From Candidatus Limnocylindrales bacterium (GTDB lineage Bacteria > Chloroflexota > Limnocylindria > Limnocylindrales > CSP1-4), in the NCBI GenBank assembly GCA_031292335.1, contig JARLHH010000127.1:1-8973 (forward strand): DNA of 8,973 nt, written 5' to 3'. Made by a program: the position numbers and the translations under genes. The notes under the pieces were generated by a model that worked only from the letters and a program-made list of their open reading frames with translations, was not told where the DNA came from and ran no database searches. Positions 1 to 5,083 of the stretch are shown here, one piece after another (position 1 is the first letter of the stretch; each line of letters begins with the position of its first letter).

Positions 1-941
1 CCTACCCGAACAACACGATCGTCTTCCAGCAGGTCCCTCACACCGGGGTCACCGTGGACCGCGGCATGACCCATGACGGCCTCGGGAAGTACCTGAGCCA
101 GATCATCGAGAAGGCGCCCGGCCCCACGGCGGACGTCGTGGGAATCCTGCGCGACCGCGAAGTCGATGTCATGGTCTCCTACCTCCCGGTCGGGAGCGAG
201 GAGGCGACCAAGTGGTACGCCGAGCAGGCGCTCAAGGCCGGCGTCGGCTTCGTGAACGCCATCCCGGTCTTCATCGGCCGCGAGCCCTACTGGCAGCGGC
301 GCTTCGCCGAGGAAGGCCTTCCGATCATCGGCGACGACATCAAGAGCCAGGTCGGCGCGACGATCACGCATCGCGTCATGACGCGCCTCTTCATGGACCG
401 CGGCGTGCGCCTCGATCGGACCTACCAGCTGAACTTCGGCGGCAACACCGACTTCCTGAACATGCTCGAGCGCGAGCGTCTCGAGAGCAAGAAGATCAGC
501 AAGACGAACGCGGTCACCTCGATGCTCGACTACGAGCTCGAGCCGGGCAACGTCCACGTCGGGCCGAGCGACCACGTGCCGTGGCTGACCGACCGCAAGT
601 TCTGCTATATCCAGATGGAAGGCACGACCTATGGCGACGTGCCGCTCAAGGCCGAGCTCAAGCTGGAGGTCTGGGACAGCCCGAACTCCGCCGGCGTCAT
701 CACGGACGCGATCCGCTGCCTGAAGCTCGGCCTGGACCGCGGGCTCAAGGGCACGCTGGTGGCGCCGTCCAGCTACTTCATGAAGAGCCCGCCGCAGCAG
801 GTCCACGACGACATCGCGTTCAACCGCGTCGAGGCGTTCATCCGGGGCGATGACAACGAGACGCTGGTCGGGACCGAGAAGCCCGTCGCCCGGACCCTTC
901 GGACCTTCGCCAAGGGGGCTGAGAAGGCCGCCGCCAAGTGA
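1..941 (+). CDS. ino1: Inositol-3-phosphate synthase, 5'-truncated by window edge
   Basis: Converts glucose 6-phosphate to 1D-myo-inositol 3-phosphate using NAD; this cytosolic step supplies inositol for phosphatidylinositol-type lipids. The frame is open from the left edge (first whole codon at 3), so the GTG at 54 is internal. About 313 residues are visible, and comparison from memory with M. tuberculosis Ino1 (about 367 residues) suggests some 85-90 residues are missing, including the NAD-binding glycine-rich loop. Recognisable family blocks in order are SYLPVGSEEA (near 174-203), GDDIKSQVGATITHR (near 331-375), NMLERERLESKKISKT (near 459-508), GPSDHVPWL (near 561-587), LEVWDSPNSAGV (near 664-699) and MKSPPQQ (near 780-800). 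The lysine of DDIKSQ lies in the active-site segment. The stop overlaps the start of the next gene by 4 nt. The short Lys/Ala-rich C-terminal tail is unremarkable. The family assignment is secure. Confidence 0.96.
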   Translation, partial: YPNNTIVFQQVPHTGVTVDRGMTHDGLGKYLSQIIEKAPGPTADVVGILRDREVDVMVSYLPVGSEEATKWYAEQALKAGVGFVNAIPVFIGREPYWQRRFAEEGLPIIGDDIKSQVGATITHRVMTRLFMDRGVRLDRTYQLNFGGNTDFLNMLERERLESKKISKTNAVTSMLDYELEPGNVHVGPSDHVPWLTDRKFCYIQMEGTTYGDVPLKAELKLEVWDSPNSAGVITDAIRCLKLGLDRGLKGTLVAPSSYFMKSPPQQVHDDIAFNRVEAFIRGDDNETLVGTEKPVARTLRTFAKGAEKAAAK

Positions 942-2041
942 CCTCCGTCCCCGGTACGTCCGGCGCCCCCGACGGGGCGCCGGACTCCGAGGCCCGGAAC
1001 GGATCTCGCGGGTCCGGGGGCAACCTCCAGGCCCCGCATCGGCGCGAGGCGCAGGGGCGGCGCATCCGGGCCCGCACTGCGGTGCTTGCCTACCGGGCGG
1101 GAGCGTGGATCCTCGCTCGCCTGCCGCTGGGACCGGCCGCCCGCGTCGGCGGCTGGTTCGCGGTTGGCGTGTACTGGGCATGGCCGGCCCGGCGCCGGTA
1201 TGTCCGGGCCAACACCGCCCGCGTGCTCGGCGTCGCGCCCGGCGACCGGCGGGTCGGCCGCCTCGCGCGGGCCGTGTATCGGAACCAGGTGCGCTGGGTC
1301 CTGGAGCTGATGCGCCTCTCGCGGCTCCCCCAGGCAGAACGCACCGCCCAGGTCGAGGACGATGCGGCGGCGCCCTTCCACGCCGCGTGGCAGACGTCGA
1401 AGGGGCTCATCGTCGTCGGCGCTCACCTCGGCAACAATGAGGCGGCCGTCGCCGGTCTGGCGGGTCGCGGGTGGCCGATCAACGCCGTGGCCGACGACAC
1501 TGCCTACGAGGAGCTGTTTCAGCTGCTGAACGAGGAACGGCGCAGCTGGGGCGTCAAGCAGATCCCGTGGCGAAATCTCCGGGAAGTGTTCCGGGTGCTC
1601 CGCCGGCACGAGATCGTGGCGCTGCTCGTGGACTGGGGCTACCGCCCCGACGGCATCCCCGTGCGGTTCTTCGGTGCGTGGACCCGCTTCCCGGCGGGGC
1701 CCGCGGTCCTCGCGGCCAGGACCGGCGCGACGATCCTCCCCGCCTGGGTCATCCGCTCGGGGGATCGTCATCTGACGGAAGTCGGGGCGCAGATCACCGT
1801 GGTGTCCGACGAGCCGGCGGAGCTCGCCCGCGCGACGCAGGAGATCGCCACCGCGCTCGAGGCCGGAATCCGTCTGGCGCCCGAGCAGTGGTGCGTCTTC
1901 AAGCCGATCTGGCCGGGTGATCCAGCCGAGGCGGCTCGCCTCGAGTCGCTCGGCAGGGAGCTCGACGCGGGAACGCCGGCCCCGGGTGACGCGGCGGCAG
2001 CCGGACCAACCCCGCCGAGCGTCACCGGCGCCGGGGCATGA
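938..2041 (+). CDS. LpxL/HtrB/PatA-type lysophospholipid acyltransferase (copy A)
   Basis: A 367-residue member of the LPLAT superfamily (Lip_A_acyltrans), membrane-associated and expected to transfer an acyl chain to a glycolipid; in this context a PIM-like acceptor (compare mycobacterial PatA) is the best inference. A hydrophobic N-terminal segment (about residues 47-84) is followed by AHLGNNEAA with H163-x4-E168, where the family normally has HX4D. Next come VDWGYRPDGIPVRFFG (231-246), the AGPAVLAARTGATILPAW stretch (253-270) and the C-terminal APEQWCVFKPIW (314-325). The GTG at 938 overlaps the ino1 stop (GTGA), with a weak GAGAAGG ribosome-binding site at 921-927. The first ~46 residues are Gly/Ser/Pro/Arg-rich and probably disordered. 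The only other in-frame start before the domain is GTG at 1082, giving 319 residues. In codons 1-48 the third base is G or C in 43, which favours coding from 938. The last ~40 residues are also low-complexity. The exact acceptor is unknown. Confidence 0.88.
   Translation: MTSVPGTSGAPDGAPDSEARNGSRGSGGNLQAPHRREAQGRRIRARTAVLAYRAGAWILARLPLGPAARVGGWFAVGVYWAWPARRRYVRANTARVLGVAPGDRRVGRLARAVYRNQVRWVLELMRLSRLPQAERTAQVEDDAAAPFHAAWQTSKGLIVVGAHLGNNEAAVAGLAGRGWPINAVADDTAYEELFQLLNEERRSWGVKQIPWRNLREVFRVLRRHEIVALLVDWGYRPDGIPVRFFGAWTRFPAGPAVLAARTGATILPAWVIRSGDRHLTEVGAQITVVSDEPAELARATQEIATALEAGIRLAPEQWCVFKPIWPGDPAEAARLESLGRELDAGTPAPGDAAAAGPTPPSVTGAGA
958..985 (+). promoter_or_regulatory. Perfect 12-bp inverted repeat (RNA hairpin) just after the ino1 stop
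   Basis: Arms 958-969 and 974-985 are exact reverse complements and enclose a 4-nt loop, CGAC. The stem is almost entirely G:C, so the transcript should fold stably. It begins 17 nt after the ino1 stop codon and lies within codons 7-16 of acyltransferase A. No T-rich tract follows, so it is not a classical intrinsic terminator. It could attenuate transcription, protect the 3' end of ino1 mRNA, or hinder translation of the downstream gene. The structure is seen directly; a regulatory role is inferred. Confidence 0.5.
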
Positions 2042-3027
2042 CCCCCCCGCCGGCCGCGGAGGCGCCGCGGAACGCGACCGTCGTCCAGCGGCTGCGCGTG
2101 CGCCTGCTGGAAGCCGCCAGCTGGCTCGCGAACCGCCTGCCGGCAGGCGTCGTCGGTGGCGCCGCGGATGCCGCCGGCGAGCTCTGGTACCGGGCCACGC
2201 CGGCCCGGGCCGCCCAGGCCCGGGCGAACCTGCGCCGCGTGTCGGCGCACCTGGCCGCGACGGGGATCGGCGGAGCTCGCGCCCGCGCCGCGGCCGACGA
2301 TCCCGTGGCGCTCGAGCGGCTGGTCCGGGCCGCCTACCGGCATGCGGCGCGGACGTACGCGGAGCTGCTCCGGTCGGCCGCCGTGGCCCGCGAGGCTCCC
2401 GGCCGGACCCACATCGAGACGCCCGACACCGTCGAAGCGGCCTTCGCGGCACGCCCGGCGATCTTCGCCTCCCTCCACTTCGGTTCGCTCCAGGCGACGG
2501 AGGCGATCCTGCTCACGCGGCTCGACACGCCGATCACGGCACCCATGGAAACGCTCGACGACCCCGCGCTCCAGGCGTTCATGGCGCGGGCCCGGTCCGC
2601 GTCCGGCGTCCAGCTCGTCGGACTGGAGGGAGCGCGCCGGGAGCTCCGGGCCGCGCTCGGCCGGGGTGAGCTGGTCGGCGTGGTCGGAGACCGGGACATC
2701 ATGGGCGGCGGCGTCTCCGTCCCGTTCTTCGGCGCACCGGCGCCCCTGCCCATCGGCGCGGCGCTCCTCGCCCTCGAGTCCGGCGCCCCCATCCACGTCG
2801 CGGCCGTCCGGCGCCTCCGCGGGGAGCGCTTCGCCGGCCGCCTGGAGACGATCCAGCCGCCCCGCGGCGACCTTGGGAGCGGGCCCGGGGCCAGGCGCGC
2901 GCGCGTCGAGGCACTGCTGGCCCAGGAGGTCGCCGTGTTCGAGCGCCTGGTCGCCGATGCCCCGGAGCAGTGGTGGGCAGTCTTCTTCCCGATCTGGCCG
3001 GATCTCGTGCCGGAGCCACGGCCATGA
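2038..3027 (+). CDS. LpxL/HtrB/PatA-type lysophospholipid acyltransferase (copy B, divergent)
   Basis: A 329-residue second LPLAT-superfamily protein. The N-terminal part (about 15-70) has the usual helical, Arg/Ala-rich lead-in. ASLHFGSLQATE places H147 at the catalytic-histidine position, but the acidic partner is replaced by Gln (H147-x4-Q152). GDRDIMGGGVSVPFFG (217-232) matches the D-R-D..G..V.FFG block, followed by PLPIGAALLALESGAPIHVAAVR (237-258), and the C-terminus has APEQWWAVFFPIW (308-320), closely matching the end of copy A. ATG at 2038 overlaps the stop of copy A as ATGA; no convincing Shine-Dalgarno precedes it, consistent with translational coupling. The two copies share architecture but differ considerably, so this is an old duplication or two functional specialisations. 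It may acylate a second position of the same glycolipid, or may have lost catalysis and act with copy A. Family assignment is strong and the substrate is inferred. Confidence 0.85.
   Translation: MTPPPAAEAPRNATVVQRLRVRLLEAASWLANRLPAGVVGGAADAAGELWYRATPARAAQARANLRRVSAHLAATGIGGARARAAADDPVALERLVRAAYRHAARTYAELLRSAAVAREAPGRTHIETPDTVEAAFAARPAIFASLHFGSLQATEAILLTRLDTPITAPMETLDDPALQAFMARARSASGVQLVGLEGARRELRAALGRGELVGVVGDRDIMGGGVSVPFFGAPAPLPIGAALLALESGAPIHVAAVRRLRGERFAGRLETIQPPRGDLGSGPGARRARVEALLAQEVAVFERLVADAPEQWWAVFFPIWPDLVPEPRP
3012..3015 (+). promoter_or_regulatory. Ribosome-binding site GGAG for the PHP-domain gene
   Basis: GGAG lies 8 nt before the ATG at 3024, inside the last codons of acyltransferase B. 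With the ATGA overlap at 3024-3027, it decides the start against the upstream in-frame GTG at 2970, which would add 18 residues and a long overlap. Confidence 0.55.
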
Positions 3028-3896
3028 GCGCCGGCGGAACGACCCGTCGTTCGCCGGGCGGGCCTGACCCGGCCCTGCCCCACGGCCGCGCGGACCTGCA
3101 CGTCCACACGCTCGCCTCGGACGGGCTCGACGACGTGGAGGCGATCCTGGCCCACGTGCTGACGAAGACGGATCTCGACGTCCTCGGGATCGCCGACCAC
3201 GAGCGCGTCGACGCCGCGATCGCGGCCCGCTCGATCGCGCGCGCGCGCGGCCTCCGCCTGGAGATCGTGGTGGGCGAGGAGATCACGACCCTCGAGGGAC
3301 ACCTGCTGGCGCTCTTCCTGGAGGAGCGGGTCCGGCCGCTCCGCTCCATGCGGACGACGATCGGCGAGGTGCACGAGCAGGGCGGCCTCGCCATCCCGGC
3401 CCATCCGCTGTTCCCATACCCGCTCTGCGCGCAGGGCTGGACGCTCCGCCGGCTGCTCTCCGCGGGCGACCCCCGGGTCCGGCCCGACGCCCTGGAGGCG
3501 TTCAACCCGACGACGTTCGGACGGTTCGTGCACGAGCGGGTCGGGGCGTTCGCCGCGGCCCACGGCCTGCCGACCGTCGGCAACAGCGACGCTCACGAGG
3601 CGGCCGCGATCGGCACGGGCTTCACGACGTTCCCGGGGCGCACGGCCGAGGATGTGCGCGCGGCGATCCTGGCCGGCACGACGGGCTGGGAAGGCTCGTT
3701 CCACCGGACCACGTCCCAGCTGCCGACCTTCGGCAGGCAGCTCCGCAAGTACAGCCGCGACTGGCGCGCGGAGGTGGGCGGGCGGGTGCGGCGCGACGGA
3801 ACCGGGCGGGACCTCGGCTATCCCGGCGGCCGCTTCCGGCCGCCCCGGCCGGACGAGCTGGGGGGCGTGGTTCGTCCGCGCGAGGACGCGTCGTGA
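3024..3896 (+). CDS. PHP-domain metal-dependent phosphoesterase
   Basis: A 290-residue PHP (polymerase and histidinol phosphatase) family protein, expected to be a cytosolic metal-dependent phosphoesterase. All family motifs are present in order: H26-x-H28 in ADLHVHTLASDG, D58-H59 in GIADHE, E85/E86 with H93 in VGEEITTLEGH, H127 in IPAHP, and D189-x-H191 in GNSDAH. A set this complete implies an active metal centre. Residues 1-20 and the basic C-terminal tail (about 230-290) lie outside the domain. ATG 3024 is chosen because it forms an ATGA overlap with the previous stop and has a GGAG site. Its position between acyltransferase and mannosyltransferase genes suggests a substrate in the same pathway, for example phosphatidylinositol phosphate or inositol phosphate, but PHP enzymes also act on histidinol phosphate, nucleotides and other phosphoesters. 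The family is certain; the substrate is a guess from context. Confidence 0.9.
   Translation: MSAGGTTRRSPGGPDPALPHGRADLHVHTLASDGLDDVEAILAHVLTKTDLDVLGIADHERVDAAIAARSIARARGLRLEIVVGEEITTLEGHLLALFLEERVRPLRSMRTTIGEVHEQGGLAIPAHPLFPYPLCAQGWTLRRLLSAGDPRVRPDALEAFNPTTFGRFVHERVGAFAAAHGLPTVGNSDAHEAAAIGTGFTTFPGRTAEDVRAAILAGTTGWEGSFHRTTSQLPTFGRQLRKYSRDWRAEVGGRVRRDGTGRDLGYPGGRFRPPRPDELGGVVRPREDAS
3882..3886 (+). promoter_or_regulatory. Ribosome-binding site GAGGA for the GT4 gene
   Basis: GAGGA lies 6 nt upstream of the GTG at 3893, inside the last codons of the PHP gene. It is the best Shine-Dalgarno match in the operon and supports the GTG start, which yields an N-terminus (MKIGLVTPY) typical of GT4 enzymes. 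Confidence 0.6.
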
Positions 3897-5074
3897 AGAT
3901 CGGGCTCGTGACCCCCTACGTCTATCCGCTCCCGGGCGGCGTCAACGACCACGTCGGGCACCTCTACGAGGCTTTGCGCGGGCGAGGGCACGACGTCCGG
4001 ATCCTGACGGCCAGCCACGGGCTCCAGCGGAGCTCCGAGGGCGATGTCATCCGGATCGGCAAGGGTTTCTCCGTCCCGTCGAACGGGTCGATGGGGACGG
4101 TCACCGTCTCGCCCCGCTACCGGAGCCAGATCCAGGCCGTGCTGGACCGGGAGCAGTTCGACCTGCTCCACTTCCACGAGCCGTTCGTGCCGCTCCTTGC
4201 CCTGTTCACGCTGCGCGAGTCGCGGAGCGTGAACGTGGCCACCTTCCACGCCTACTCGGGCTACGCGCCCGGCTACCAGCTGGGTGGCAAGATGCTGGGG
4301 CCGGTGGCCCGGAACCTCCACGGGCGGATCGCGGTGAGCGCCGCCGCGCGGCACTTCGCCGACCGCTATCTGCCCGGCGACTACAAGGTGATCCCGAACG
4401 GCGTTGACCGCGACCGCTTTGCCCACGCGGTCCCGATCGCCCGCTGGCAGGACGGCTGCCCGAACATCCTGTTCGTCGGCCGGCTCGAGTCCCGGAAGGG
4501 CCTGCTCCCGCTGCTCAAGGCATACCGGATCCTGCGGAAGAGCGGCCGCGCGTGCCGGCTCCTCGTGGTCGGCTCAGGGCCCCAGGAGCGCGAGGCGCGC
4601 CGCTACGTGATGACGCGCCGCCTGCCGGACGTCGAGTTCCTGGGCCGCGTCCCGGATGCCGAGAAGGTCCAGCTCTTCAAGACCGCCGACGTCTACGTCT
4701 CGCCGGCGACCGGGCGCGAGTCGTTCGGGATCGTGCTGCTCGAGGCGATGGCCGCCGGGACGGCCATCGTGTGCAGCGACATTCACGGCTACAAGGGCGT
4801 GGTGAGGCGCGGCGAGGAGGCGCTCCTGGTGCCGCCGGGCGAATCGCGTCCGCTCGCCGAGGCGATCCGGCGGGTCCTGGACGACCCCGACCTGCGCGAT
4901 CGGATGAGGCAGAGTGGACTGGAGCGCGTCGTCGAGTTCGGCTGGGACCGGATCGCCGCGCGGGTGGAGGCCTACTACGGGTTCGTGATCCGGCGCCTGG
5001 CGGTGCAAGGGTCCCTGCCGAGCGGTTTCCACGCGGAGGTCCCGCCCGACCCGCGGAGCAGCGTCGTCGCCTGA
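3893..5074 (+). CDS. GT4 glycosyltransferase, PimA-like (phosphatidylinositol mannosyltransferase candidate)
   Basis: A 393-residue GT-B retaining glycosyltransferase of family GT4, probably using GDP-mannose on a membrane lipid at the cytosolic face. The N-terminal domain begins MKIGLVTPYVYPLPGGV, with the GGV loop at 15-17, then HFHEP (93-97) and ATFHAYSG (116-123), where H119 sits at the position of the important PimA histidine. The linker has IPNGVDRDRF (167-176). The C-terminal nucleotide-sugar domain shows VGRLESRKG (195-203, with R197 and K202 at the donor-phosphate positions) and RESFGIVLLEAMAAGT (275-290, the E-x7-E signature). The length and pattern match mycobacterial PimA, and the neighbours (ino1, PatA-like genes) support that role, but other GT4 enzymes are hard to exclude from motifs alone. 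The GTG start at 3893 overlaps the previous stop as GTGA and has a GAGGA site. This is the last gene of the operon. Confidence 0.9.
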   Translation: MKIGLVTPYVYPLPGGVNDHVGHLYEALRGRGHDVRILTASHGLQRSSEGDVIRIGKGFSVPSNGSMGTVTVSPRYRSQIQAVLDREQFDLLHFHEPFVPLLALFTLRESRSVNVATFHAYSGYAPGYQLGGKMLGPVARNLHGRIAVSAAARHFADRYLPGDYKVIPNGVDRDRFAHAVPIARWQDGCPNILFVGRLESRKGLLPLLKAYRILRKSGRACRLLVVGSGPQEREARRYVMTRRLPDVEFLGRVPDAEKVQLFKTADVYVSPATGRESFGIVLLEAMAAGTAIVCSDIHGYKGVVRRGEEALLVPPGESRPLAEAIRRVLDDPDLRDRMRQSGLERVVEFGWDRIAARVEAYYGFVIRRLAVQGSLPSGFHAEVPPDPRSSVVA

Positions 5075-5083
5075 GCGCGCCCG

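Noticed and set aside
54..56. GTG as start of the first gene
   Set aside because: The same frame is open to the left edge and encodes family-consistent residues upstream, so the gene begins outside the window.
2134..2149. 16-bp perfect palindrome as an operator
   Set aside because: It lies deep inside acyltransferase B coding sequence, and short palindromes of this kind are common in GC-rich DNA; nothing else suggests a binding site.
773..2452. 559-residue open frame on the - strand
   Set aside because: It lies antisense to three well-supported genes, is dominated by Arg, Pro, Gly and Ala, and has no recognisable motif; high GC removes stop codons from this frame.
2970..2972. GTG as start of the PHP gene
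   Set aside because: It would overlap the acyltransferase by 58 bp; ATG 3024 has a GGAG site and forms the same 4-nt overlap as its neighbours.
2334..3704. 456-residue open frame on the - strand
   Set aside because: Antisense to acyltransferase B and the PHP gene, low-complexity Arg/Ala-rich composition, no domain.
3825..3844. 7-bp inverted repeat upstream of the GT4 gene
   Set aside because: Coding for Gly/Arg/Pro-rich residues in the PHP tail; stem too short to stand out at this GC content.
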